Assembly: GCF_021596945.1 (NCBI RefSeq) | Contig: NZ_CP063779.1 | Coordinates: forward strand, 1,181,501-1,245,500 | Length of the DNA stretch: 64,000 nt | From: Mongoliitalea daihaiensis | GTDB lineage: Bacteria > Bacteroidota > Bacteroidia > Cytophagales > Cyclobacteriaceae | Reading direction: 5' to 3' | Shown here: positions 17,955 through 25,206 of the stretch, piece after piece | Layout of the letters: each line of letters starts with the position of its first letter | Position numbering within the stretch: position 1 is the first letter of the stretch | The notes under the pieces: model-generated | Databases searched by the model: none | Seen by the model: only the letters and a program-made list of their open reading frames with translations | Told to the model about the DNA's origin: nothing | Position numbers and translations under genes: made by a program

Positions 17955-18143
17955 GAGGCTGTTTTATAAATAGAAACTCAGAATTGTTGCCCAAACATAA
18001 TGCTGTTTAAGAATCTATCCATTTGTGACTTACTGTCTTTGTGGCTAAATATGCCACGAAGGCTTTAAGACACAAAGGTTCGCTGAATGAACATTAAATA
18101 AATTGGGGTAATATTTTAAAGCATTGACGTATGAGACAGCCTC
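17955..18143. mobile_element. 189-bp MITE-like element with 14-bp terminal inverted repeats
   Basis: The left end gaggctgttttata (17955-17968) and the right end tatgagacagcctc (18130-18143) are inverted repeats matching at 12 of 14 positions; outside them lie A- and T-runs (aaaaagag at left, ttttttt at right). Inside is a foldable core, ctttgtggc-taaatat-gccacgaagg, then gacacaaagg, which resembles widespread intergenic ctttgtgtctttgtggc repeats. There is no coding frame. Alternatively the ends are the two halves of one terminator hairpin split by an insertion. Confidence 0.55.
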
Positions 18144-18197
18144 TTTTTTTGCATTAAATTTATTTCCGTTTGCTTCTTTTAGTTTGTCACGTATAAT

Positions 18198-18377
18198 TTA
18201 TTCAGCCTCTTTCCACTTTTTTTCTTTTGCTTTTGGATTTCCATCAGATGCACACCCGATATTTTTGGTCAATGATATTCCACTGGGAAAGCCACCAAAA
18301 TCCTGTTCTTGGTCTTCCAATAGGGGTCTTTCAGGGATTTCTTCGGACAAACGTTCTTTTTTTGACGTTTTTTTCAT
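18198..18377 (-). CDS. 59-residue small protein coupled to the upstream gene
   Basis: An ATG at 18377 opens one base after the TGA of the upstream minus-strand gene (18379-18381), and the frame runs 59 codons to TAA. The product is highly charged at both ends (MKKTSKKERLSEEIPE at the start, GNPKAKEKKWKEAE at the end), with a central segment DFGGFPSGISLTKNIGCASD. That centre resembles the FGG-x-P and K-N-x-G-C pattern of short uncharacterised Bacteroidota proteins; I recognise the pattern but no name. No signal peptide or membrane helix is present. The stop-start spacing indicates translational coupling. Confidence 0.6.
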   Translation of the reverse strand: MKKTSKKERLSEEIPERPLLEDQEQDFGGFPSGISLTKNIGCASDGNPKAKEKKWKEAE

Positions 18378-18378
18378 G

Positions 18379-18825
18379 TCAATTTACAAGTTCAGCATCG
18401 ACTAGAATAAAGTTAAGTTCCTCAATGTCTTCTTCATTGAGCTTTAATTTACCCCGAATTTTAACGATTTCATCTGTTTTGATCCGTTTGTTAGGTTTAC
18501 TTTTTAAGTAACCCACGACAATACTTTCAGGACCTGCTCCCCCGCAAAAAAAACATTCCGCCATAGGAAATTTGGATACAATAGCAATATTGGCGTTGTT
18601 CATGTCCAAAGGAATATAAAACCCACTAACCGTAACTATTTTTCCTTCATATGCTTTTAGTTCATCCGGAAACTTCGGATATAAAAAGTACATTCCAAAC
18701 TCACGGTTGAGTTTTTCTATAAACCTCGTCTTAGAGAAGAGGCTCCACATATCGGGATCTTGATTAACTGTTGCTCCCATTAAAAGCACCGAAGCAAGCA
18801 TGGCTATCAGTAATTTTCTCATCAT
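18379..18825 (-). CDS. exported OB-fold-like protein (DUF3299-like)
   Basis: I start at the ATG at 18825 (a second ATG follows at 18822), which yields a signal peptide (LLIAMLASVLLMGATV) and a 148-residue protein. The core is a beta-rich domain: GKIVTVSGFYIPLDMNNANI, a cysteine-containing turn AECFFCGGAGPES, and IVKIRGKLKLNEEDIEELNF. The GFYIPL and Cys-rich turn resemble DUF3299-type periplasmic proteins, whose role is unknown; the CxxC pair could bind metal or be redox active. It is followed immediately by the 59-codon small gene, which it probably drives translationally. Confidence 0.7.
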   Translation of the reverse strand: MMRKLLIAMLASVLLMGATVNQDPDMWSLFSKTRFIEKLNREFGMYFLYPKFPDELKAYEGKIVTVSGFYIPLDMNNANIAIVSKFPMAECFFCGGAGPESIVVGYLKSKPNKRIKTDEIVKIRGKLKLNEEDIEELNFILVDAELVN

Positions 18826-19005
18826 TTTATGTTTAAAGAACAAAGACTCCGCAATATACGGAGTCTTGTTGTCAACCACCATCATTCAGATGAAGAGAAC
18901 ACTACGTGAATGATATAGTTCAAATGTAAGATGAAATTTTATTAAATGCAATATTGTTGCATAAAAATTACTCAGATGCCGCCCAGGCTTGTTTATCTTT
19001 GTCTT

Positions 19006-20775
19006 ATGATTCCATCTTTTGAGCCATCCGAATTACTATCACTCAAGAAAAAAAGTCAGCAAAAAATTGCTGGGTTAGCTATTTTGAGATTGATCTTCTT
19101 TTTGTTATTAATAACTACGCTGATTTTAGCATTTGCAGAGGATTCGTTCTATATACTGGCATTTATTGCAGTTGCATTTGCTTTTGTTTATCTCATACAG
19201 CTTTTTAATCAAGAGCAAGATTTGCAGCGTCTGATTCGGGCTTTGCTTCAGATGCAAGAAGAGCAAAAACTTAGAGCAGCACGGAATCTTCAAAGCTTAG
19301 ATGATGGGGAAGAATTTTTGAATAAGGATCATCCGTTTGCCAGTGATCTAGATTTGTTTGGCAAACATTCGCTCTTTCAGCTACTTAACCATACTGTCAC
19401 AAAAAGTGCTCGAACTTTGTTGGCAAAGCGTCTTCAAATGCTTCAGCCTGACCAAGACTCAGAAACTTTTCAGACAGTTATTCAGGAATTGAGTCAAAAG
19501 CTATCCTTTCTCCAATTGTTCGAAGGCTTGGGTAAAGCCCACCATCAAGAAACCCGTGACTTGACGGCATTAGAAACTTGGTTGAAGGAGCAAGAGTTAT
19601 GGAAACCAATCTATTGGGTCCCCCTTTTTCTCGGACCTTTGGGAGGTACGGCAGTATTGTTGGCCACACTTGTAGGTTGGATTCCCGCTGCTTTGGTGGG
19701 TATTTGGATTGTGCTCGGAGTAGGGATGATGGCCATTTCGCATCGGTATTTAAAGCATGTGGCTGAAATTTTACCCACTTTTTCTCAGACCAAGATGTAT
19801 CGATTATGGTCGCAGCAAATCCAACAAGAGCATTTTGAAGACCCCTATTTGCAAAAACTTTCTAAGGACTACAGGGATCAACAGCATCCGGTATCTAAGG
19901 GGCTTTTTTCCTTGGAGCAATTGACCTTCCTTATTCAAAATCGTTTCAACTTGATGTACGTTGTCTTAAATGCTTTTTTTTGGCTTGATTTTATTTTGGT
20001 AAGACGATTTGTTACTTGGAAGCATGTGTATGCTAAAAGTTTGGGAGGACTAAAGGATAATTTGGATCATTGGCAAGTATTGGTTTCTTACGCAACATTT
20101 GTGAATGAGGAAGCTTTAACCTGTTTGCCCGTTTGGAAATCTAAAAAAATTCTTCGTGCCGTGCGAATAACGCACCCTTTGATAGAGCCTAAGCTGGCTG
20201 TGGGGAATGATTTTTTTATAGAAGAGTCTACCCAAACTATTTTGCTTACAGGAGCTAACATGTCAGGAAAAACAACTTTTATGCGGACTTTGGGGATCAA
20301 CTGGGTACTAGCAAATCAAGGCTTGCCAGTTTTTGCGACAAGTTTCGAATCCTATCCATTCCAATTGTTTACCAGCATGCGCAATTCAGATAATTTGGGA
20401 GAAAGTGTGAGTTCATTTTATGCAGAGTTGGCCCGCATCAAAAAAATTCTTTTCGAAAGTGAGCAGGGGGAGTCGGTATTTTTCCTCATGGATGAAATTC
20501 TAAAAGGGACCAACACCACCGACCGAATTATGGGTTCAGAGGCCTTGATCGTGCAATTGGCTGCTACTGCTGCCAAAGGTATTATCTCTACTCATGATAT
20601 AGAATTAAGTTCCTTGGAGCATAAACATGCCTATCTTAAAAATTATAGTTTTCATAGTGACATTCAGGAAGACACGATTCAATTTGATTATACGATCAAA
20701 TCAGGCCCTTGCCCATCCTTCAATGCACAAAAATTGATGCAGCTGATGGGGATAAAATTGAACTTATCAAAATAG
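19006..20775 (+). CDS. membrane-anchored MutS-family ATPase
   Basis: 589 residues from the ATG at 19006. The N-terminus has two membrane helices (about 21-44 and 46-66) and a second pair lies near 203-225 and 227-245. The C-terminal half is the MutS ATPase: Walker A TGANMSGKTTF (about 414-424), FTSMRNSDNLGESVSSF, Walker B VFFLMDEILKGTNTTDR and the His switch ISTHDIEL. The mismatch-recognition and connector domains of true MutS, and the Smr domain of MutS2, are absent. It therefore is not a mismatch repair protein in the usual sense; the role is unknown, though this membrane form is common in Bacteroidota. Confidence 0.88.
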   Translation: MIPSFEPSELLSLKKKSQQKIAGLAILRLIFFLLLITTLILAFAEDSFYILAFIAVAFAFVYLIQLFNQEQDLQRLIRALLQMQEEQKLRAARNLQSLDDGEEFLNKDHPFASDLDLFGKHSLFQLLNHTVTKSARTLLAKRLQMLQPDQDSETFQTVIQELSQKLSFLQLFEGLGKAHHQETRDLTALETWLKEQELWKPIYWVPLFLGPLGGTAVLLATLVGWIPAALVGIWIVLGVGMMAISHRYLKHVAEILPTFSQTKMYRLWSQQIQQEHFEDPYLQKLSKDYRDQQHPVSKGLFSLEQLTFLIQNRFNLMYVVLNAFFWLDFILVRRFVTWKHVYAKSLGGLKDNLDHWQVLVSYATFVNEEALTCLPVWKSKKILRAVRITHPLIEPKLAVGNDFFIEESTQTILLTGANMSGKTTFMRTLGINWVLANQGLPVFATSFESYPFQLFTSMRNSDNLGESVSSFYAELARIKKILFESEQGESVFFLMDEILKGTNTTDRIMGSEALIVQLAATAAKGIISTHDIELSSLEHKHAYLKNYSFHSDIQEDTIQFDYTIKSGPCPSFNAQKLMQLMGIKLNLSK

Positions 20776-20811
20776 GAAGAGTGAGAAGTGAGGTGTACTT
20801 CATCGTCTCTC

Positions 20812-20837
20812 TAGGAGTTTCTCCTATTGGTTTTTTT
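20812..20837 (+). terminator. weak intrinsic terminator after the MutS-like gene
   Basis: Stem taggag (20812-20817) and ctccta (20821-20826) with loop ttt, followed by ttgg and a seven-T run. The six-pair stem is short, so this is a tentative call. Confidence 0.45.
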
Positions 20838-20871
20838 AATCCAGCTACACTTGACTTTTCAGTTTGAAAGG

Positions 20872-20888
20872 TGGCATGATGATTGCAT
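20872..20888 (+). promoter_or_regulatory. sigma-54 (-24/-12) promoter candidate
   Basis: The sequence tggcat-gatga-ttgcat matches the RpoN consensus TGGCAC-N5-TTGCW at every position except C to T at the sixth base. The GG and GC doublets are in the required 10-base spacing. The start codon of the 50-residue membrane protein lies 44 bases downstream, giving a plausible short leader of about 34 bases. Confidence 0.6.
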
Positions 20889-20931
20889 GTAACTAATTGA
20901 AAATCAATTTATTTACTAAACCAATTAACTT

Positions 20932-21084
20932 ATGAACTCTTTATTGTATTTGCTCGCAGTTGTATTAATCATAGGTTGGATCTTTGGTTTTTTTGTTTAC
21001 AGCCTAGGTGGTCTCATTCACGTATTGTTAGTACTTGCCGTTATATCTATTTTGTTTCAAGTGATACGAGGAAGACGTGTTTGA
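20932..21084 (+). CDS. lmo0937-family small membrane protein
   Basis: 50 codons, too short for a standard frame cutoff. The product has two membrane helices (about 3-21 and 28-44) joined by a turn with YSLGGLIHVLL, and ends in a basic tail (VIRGRRV). This is the signature pattern of lmo0937-type (DUF5670) proteins: short, G-G-x-I-H at the second helix and R-G-R-R at the end. Function is unknown; relatives are often induced under stress. The sigma-54-like site 44 bases upstream fits controlled expression. It is followed after 60 bases by purK. Confidence 0.85.
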   Translation: MNSLLYLLAVVLIIGWIFGFFVYSLGGLIHVLLVLAVISILFQVIRGRRV

Positions 21085-21144
21085 TAAAATCAAATCTCTG
21101 CTCTAACGGAAATTTATTGTATTTTTGGGCTTTCAAACCTGTCC

Positions 21145-22296
21145 ATGAATCAGCAAAATTATCAGCAGCAGACGCTCGGAATACTTGGGGGAGGCCAATT
21201 AGGTCGGATGGTCATTCAATCTGCGATTTCATACAATCTTGATGTGCACATTTTGGATCCAGACGCCAATGCTCCCTGTAAAAGTATTTGTCAGAAATTT
21301 GTACAAGGCAATCTGAAAGATTACGATACAGTATATGCTTTTGGTAAGGACTGTGATGTCATTACGATAGAAATCGAGCATGTCAATACGGAAGCCTTGC
21401 AGCAGTTGGTGGCTGAGGGTAAAAAGGTTTATCCCCAGCCAGAGCTGATACGTCTGATTCAGGACAAACGCGTACAGAAGACATTTTACCATGAGCATGG
21501 GATTCCTACGGCTGCGTTTATTTTGACTGATACCAAGGAGGATGTGTACGCACAATCAGATTTTTTGCCTGCTGTCAATAAATTGGGAAAAGAGGGCTAT
21601 GATGGTAAGGGTGTACAAATACTCAGAACAAAGGAAGATCTCTCGAAAGCATTCGAGGCGCCTAGTTTACTGGAAAAATTAATTCCTTTTGAGCAAGAGT
21701 TAGCCGTTATCGTCGCTAGGAATGAACGCGGAGAGCTAGTTGCATATCCACCTGTGGAATGTGCCTTTCACCCTACTGCCAACTTGGTGGAGTTTTTATT
21801 TGCACCTGCTTCTATTTCTGATGTCATAGCTGAAAAAGCGAAAGAAGTGGCTATTCAGGTAATTGAGGCTTTGGGTTTGATTGGTATATTAGCAGTGGAA
21901 CTTTTTGTCACGAAGGAAGGCGAGGTACTTGTCAACGAAATAGCTCCTCGTCCCCACAACAGCGGTCATCATACCATTGAAGCTAATTATACTTCTCAAT
22001 TTGAACAACACATGCGAGCGGTGATGAATATGCCCCTAGGTAATCCCGATTTGCGCATGCCTGCTGCCATGGTCAATCTATTGGGAGAAGAGGGTCATGT
22101 AGGTGATGTATGGGTGGAAGGCTTGGATCAAGCGATGGCAGAAAAAGGGGTATATATACATTTATATGGAAAAAAGGTTACCAAACCATTCCGGAAAATG
22201 GGACATGTGACCATTTTGGACGAGTCCGTAGAACATTTAAAAACCCGTGCAATAGCAATTAAGGAATTGATAAAAATAAAATCAACATCAGCATGA
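21145..22296 (+). CDS. purK: 5-(carboxyamino)imidazole ribonucleotide synthase PurK
   Basis: 383 residues, the standard PurK length. It carboxylates AIR with bicarbonate and ATP to N5-CAIR in purine synthesis. The N-terminal pre-ATP-grasp fold starts [12 protein letters not shown]; the ATP-grasp domain has [13 protein letters not shown], then [12 protein letters not shown] and the metal-binding segment [18 protein letters not shown]. The stop overlaps the purE start by 4 bases (ATGA at 22293-22296), so PurK and PurE, which act consecutively, are translationally coupled. Confidence 0.97.
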   Translation: MNQQNYQQQTLGILGGGQLGRMVIQSAISYNLDVHILDPDANAPCKSICQKFVQGNLKDYDTVYAFGKDCDVITIEIEHVNTEALQQLVAEGKKVYPQPELIRLIQDKRVQKTFYHEHGIPTAAFILTDTKEDVYAQSDFLPAVNKLGKEGYDGKGVQILRTKEDLSKAFEAPSLLEKLIPFEQELAVIVARNERGELVAYPPVECAFHPTANLVEFLFAPASISDVIAEKAKEVAIQVIEALGLIGILAVELFVTKEGEVLVNEIAPRPHNSGHHTIEANYTSQFEQHMRAVMNMPLGNPDLRMPAAMVNLLGEEGHVGDVWVEGLDQAMAEKGVYIHLYGKKVTKPFRKMGHVTILDESVEHLKTRAIAIKELIKIKSTSA

Positions 22297-22808
22297 AACC
22301 TCAGGTTGGAATAATTATGGGAAGTCAATCAGATTTACCTGTTATGGCCGAAGCGGCTGCTTTTTTGGAAGAAATTGGCGTAGCATTTGAGTTGAGCGTG
22401 GTCTCTGCTCACCGTACTCCAGAGCGGATGGTAGATTATGCCACTACTGCTAGATCAAGAGGCTTGAAGGTAATTATCGCGGGAGCGGGGGGAGCAGCTC
22501 ATTTGCCGGGGATGGTGGCATCCATGACTTCATTGCCTGTAATTGGTGTACCAGTTAAATCCTCCAACTCTATTGACGGGTGGGATAGTATTTTATCTAT
22601 CTTACAAATGCCAGCAGGAATACCGGTTGCTACAGTAGCATTGAATGGAGCAAAAAATGCAGGAATCTTAGCAGCTTCCATTGTAGGTGCTTTTGATCAG
22701 GAAGTAGGTACAAAAATGGATGCATTTAAGCAGGGTCTCAAGAAAAAAGTCGAAGATTCTGCCGTAGAAATTGAAACCAAAGGCTGGAAGGCTTCGTTAA
22801 GCTCATAA
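22293..22808 (+). CDS. purE: N5-CAIR mutase PurE
   Basis: 171 residues. Class I PurE: converts N5-CAIR to CAIR by moving the carboxylate group. Visible family motifs are [12 protein letters not shown] (phosphate and ribose binding), SAHRTPERM with catalytic His40, [12 protein letters not shown], and [23 protein letters not shown]. The start overlaps the purK stop, and an intrinsic terminator with a UUCG loop follows 35 bases after the stop. Confidence 0.97.
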   Translation: MKPQVGIIMGSQSDLPVMAEAAAFLEEIGVAFELSVVSAHRTPERMVDYATTARSRGLKVIIAGAGGAAHLPGMVASMTSLPVIGVPVKSSNSIDGWDSILSILQMPAGIPVATVALNGAKNAGILAASIVGAFDQEVGTKMDAFKQGLKKKVEDSAVEIETKGWKASLSS

Positions 22809-22843
22809 GATTGTAAAGAAAGTTTACTAGATTGATTGGTATG

Positions 22844-22877
22844 GCGGATCTCTTCGGAGTCCGCTTTTATTTTTTAA
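22844..22877 (+). terminator. intrinsic terminator of purKE with UUCG loop
   Basis: Stem gcgga plus ctc (one bulged t) pairs with gag plus tccgc around the loop ttcg, then ttttatttttt follows. It closes the purKE unit. Confidence 0.8.
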
Positions 22878-22895
22878 CTTTACAAAACGTACATC

Positions 22896-23048
22896 ATGGA
22901 TCTCAAAAAAAACATCAAATTTAAAATCGGTTCTGAAGATTGGGAAATGCCATTAGGAGTGGTACTCTTATTGGGAGGAATTACACTTGTATTGATGATA
23001 GGAGGAGCCTATTTGGGATTCAAGTTTGGAGAAAGCTTGCAGCCTTAA
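22896..23048 (+). CDS. 50-residue single-pass membrane protein
   Basis: 50 codons from the ATG at 22896, just after the purE terminator. The product has a polar N-terminus (MDLKKNIKFKIGSEDWEM), one Gly-rich membrane helix (about 19-43: GVVLLLGGITLVLMIGGAYL) and a short tail. I do not recognise a family. Its TAA shares TTAA with the stop of the convergent gene at 23045-23048, an arrangement seen for other genes here, which supports it being translated. The topology is simple and the function unknown. Confidence 0.55.
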   Translation: MDLKKNIKFKIGSEDWEMPLGVVLLLGGITLVLMIGGAYLGFKFGESLQP

Positions 23049-23497
23049 TCTTCAAAAATTCCCCAGCCATCTGGATATTTTTCAAACGATTCAAAGCTTT
23101 TGATCCAAGGAAGAAATAGTAACCGGATTTCTTCGATACCATCTCTCAAAAGTTCTAAGTGATCTTCGGTATCTGTTTTGTTTAAAACCAATTTGAAAGA
23201 TAAGGCGTACATTTTTTTCGCAGTGATTTTAAAAAGTACAGCGAGGTCCATCTTTTCCACATAATTTTCATTAGCTTCTACCTCTATGTATGTTTTTTCC
23301 AATAAGTCACAGCAATCTAGCATTTCAATTCCATAGAGCTCCGTTCTTGCTTTATCCAAGAGGCTCACCAAAAACTTGGTGAGTATTTTGACCTCTTGGA
23401 TTTTTGATGGGAGTGCCTCCATGGCCACCCCCTGTATAGGGTCTACAGAAATTGGCGTAGATGTCTTTTTGTCCAAAGCGTTAGATTTCTCTTCCAT
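23045..23497 (-). CDS. hypothetical soluble helical protein
   Basis: 150 residues with no signal peptide or membrane segment. The first 30 residues look disordered (SNALDKKTSTPISVDPIQGV); the rest is predicted by eye as helices with acidic character, including EVKILTKFLVSLLDKARTELYG and LVLNKTDTEDHLELLRDGIEEIRLL, and an aromatic end (FEKYPDGWGIFED). I do not recognise a family. The DUF3127 gene lies 70 bases upstream on the same strand, so cotranscription is possible. Confidence 0.7.
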   Translation of the reverse strand: MEEKSNALDKKTSTPISVDPIQGVAMEALPSKIQEVKILTKFLVSLLDKARTELYGIEMLDCCDLLEKTYIEVEANENYVEKMDLAVLFKITAKKMYALSFKLVLNKTDTEDHLELLRDGIEEIRLLFLPWIKSFESFEKYPDGWGIFED

Positions 23498-23567
23498 AGC
23501 AATCTAATTTAAACAATAGATATTTTTACTCAAAATTTTAAAACAGAAACGTAACGTTCAGCAGACC

Positions 23568-23927
23568 TTAGAAAGGTAATACATCATCTGCACTATCATC
23601 CGAAAAGGATGTCACATCAGGAACAGTACTTTTTGCACTTGCCGGGGTAGATGTCGTTGCAGCTCCATCTTTTTGGACCTTCCAAGCTTTTACGTCGGTA
23701 TACCATTTCCCATTATACTCTCTACTTTCCACATCGATAGAGACGGTTACCTGTTCACCACTTTGCAAGCCAAACGAATCTATATTATCTCCCCAAACAG
23801 TTAAGCAAACTTTTTTAGGATACTGTGCATTCGTTTCCAAAATATAATCTTGTTTTTTCCAAACGCCGTTTTTGCCATTGCCGCTTTGTAGGGGCATTAT
23901 TTGAATGATTTTTCCAGTAAGTTCCAT
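23568..23927 (-). CDS. DUF3127 protein with SSB-like C-terminal tip
   Basis: 119 residues. The DUF3127 domain (about 1-85) is an OB-like fold: MELTGKIIQIMPLQSG, VWKKQDYILETNAQYPKKV, REYNGKWYTDVKAWKVQ. A Ser/Thr/Ala-rich linker (about 90-105) leads to an acidic end, SDDSADDVLPF. This layout (OB fold, flexible linker, acidic tip ending in hydrophobic-Pro-Phe) is the one used by single-stranded DNA-binding protein to recruit DNA repair partners. DUF3127 itself has no assigned function; a nucleic-acid role is an inference. The gene is monocistronic or leads the hypothetical gene downstream. Confidence 0.85.
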   Translation of the reverse strand: MELTGKIIQIMPLQSGNGKNGVWKKQDYILETNAQYPKKVCLTVWGDNIDSFGLQSGEQVTVSIDVESREYNGKWYTDVKAWKVQKDGAATTSTPASAKSTVPDVTSFSDDSADDVLPF

Positions 23928-24081
23928 TGAATAGTTTTATTTATCTACGAAATTAATAAAAAAATCGCTGAACTATTGCACGTAGTGTTGGGATTCGATA
24001 CATTTGGTTTTAATCTTTTCACCTTTTACACAAAAATTATACTATGGCATAAACCTCTACGTTAATTAACAGTCATTACGT

Positions 24082-24684
24082 ATGAATAAGAGGATTAGTC
24101 CCAAAGACTCTGATTTGATCAGCCAGTATAGAAACGGTTCTGAACAAGCATTTGAACAATTAGTAGACAAATATAAGTCAAGAGTTTTCACCACCATTTT
24201 CCTGATTGTTAAAGATCAGGCAATTGCTGAAGACCTCTTACAGGATGTGTTTATTAAGGTCGTGCAGACCGTCTTATCGGATGGATACAATGAGGAAGGG
24301 AAGTTTCAGCCATGGTTAATGCGCATCGCGCATAATCTAGCAATAGATCATTTCCGCAAACGCAAACGTTACCCTACCATCTTGATGGAAGACGGTAGTA
24401 ATGTGTTTAACACAATTGAATTTGCCGAACGGACAGTGGAGGATATACAGATTCAGGAAGATACCACACAATTAGTGCGTCGCTTAATAGATGAGTTGCC
24501 AGAAACACAAAAGGAGGTACTAATCATGAGGCACTACATGGATATGAGTTTTCAGGAGATTGCGGAACAGACAGGCGTAAGCATCAACACGGCATTGGGT
24601 AGAATGCGCTATGCCTTAATGAACTTGAGAAAAATGATGAAAAAACTAAACGTTGCCTATGATAAAACCTTTTACCCACGATGA
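24082..24684 (+). CDS. ECF-type RNA polymerase sigma factor
   Basis: 200 residues. Region 2 (about 22-95) includes EDLLQDVFIKV and FQPWLMRIAHNLAIDHFRKRKR; region 4 (about 132-185) has ELPETQKEVLIMRHYMDMSFQEIAEQTGVSINTALGRMRYA, with the helix-turn-helix in the second half. No region 3 or 1.1 is present, so it is an ECF sigma70 factor. The following short gene starts inside its 3' end (26-base overlap). A partner anti-sigma factor with a membrane helix is not apparent. Regulon unknown. Confidence 0.95.
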   Translation: MNKRISPKDSDLISQYRNGSEQAFEQLVDKYKSRVFTTIFLIVKDQAIAEDLLQDVFIKVVQTVLSDGYNEEGKFQPWLMRIAHNLAIDHFRKRKRYPTILMEDGSNVFNTIEFAERTVEDIQIQEDTTQLVRRLIDELPETQKEVLIMRHYMDMSFQEIAEQTGVSINTALGRMRYALMNLRKMMKKLNVAYDKTFYPR

Positions 24685-24892
24685 CTTGATACGATATATC
24701 TATCAAGAAATGACCGAGGGGGAAACAGAATTGCTAGTGCAGGCCTTACACAGAGATGAGTTACTGATGGAAGCGTATATGGAATTGCTGAGCACAATGC
24801 AACAATTAGATCAAGTAATGATCAATCCCTCGGAAACTGTAGTAAAGGCTATTCTTAAGAAAGCCAAATCTACCAGACTTGAAAAAGTTTAA
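24659..24892 (+). CDS. small protein overlapping the ECF sigma gene
   Basis: 77 residues from the ATG at 24659 (the TTG at 24653 is less likely). It starts inside the sigma gene, overlapping it by 26 bases in another frame, so the two are translationally coupled. The product is helical: HDDLIRYIYQEMTEGETELL, then MEAYMELLSTMQQLDQVM, and a basic end. The first part, LIRYIYQEMTEGE..., resembles the start of zinc-finger anti-sigma domains but has no Cys or His pair and no membrane helix. It may be a soluble regulator of the sigma factor; this is inference. Confidence 0.8.
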   Translation: MIKPFTHDDLIRYIYQEMTEGETELLVQALHRDELLMEAYMELLSTMQQLDQVMINPSETVVKAILKKAKSTRLEKV

Positions 24893-24940
24893 CTAATTTA
24901 AACATTGGTAGGGAGCAAGCAAAAGGACTCCTTTAAATCA

Positions 24941-24970
24941 AATGGTTAGTCAATTTGACTAACCATTTTT
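24941..24970. terminator. bidirectional terminator, 12-bp perfect stem
   Basis: aatggttagtca (24941-24952) and tgactaaccatt (24956-24967) pair perfectly around att, with T-rich and A-rich flanks on the two sides. It serves the sigma operon on the plus strand and ends against the minus-strand gene stopping at 24970. Confidence 0.85.
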
Positions 24971-25206
24971 TAATTTTCGATGCGATGTCTTCTGCGGTCT
25001 TTCATGTACCTAAACGTCCTAGACCTCGGTTTATTAGTAGCGCCTAAATAGATCAAGATGCCAAAAATCGGAAGACCAAGTATTACCCAAAGCCAAAATA
25101 ATTCATGTTTTTGAAGATCACCTCTTTTGATGGATAAAAGAAGATGACCGACAGCATATAGTGTACCCGAAAAGTATATAATTAAAATGATTGATGCAGG
25201 ATTCAT
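24970..25206 (-). CDS. small PLDc_N-like membrane protein
   Basis: 78 residues with two membrane helices (about 4-22 and 36-55), separated by a basic loop (SIKRGDLQKHE), and a basic C-terminal tail (MKDRRRHRIEN). The helix-loop-helix with FWLWVILGLPIFGILIYL resembles the PLDc_N domain (N-terminal part of cardiolipin synthases, also found alone). Function of stand-alone forms is unknown. Its start overlaps the esterase stop by 4 bases (25203-25206), so they form an operon in which the esterase comes first. Confidence 0.75.
   Translation of the reverse strand: MNPASIILIIYFSGTLYAVGHLLLSIKRGDLQKHELFWLWVILGLPIFGILIYLGATNKPRSRTFRYMKDRRRHRIEN

Noticed and set aside
18124-18511. two overlapping plus-strand frames of about 93 codons each
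   Set aside because: They are antisense to the 59-codon small gene and the exported OB-like gene, which have the better signals and coupling.
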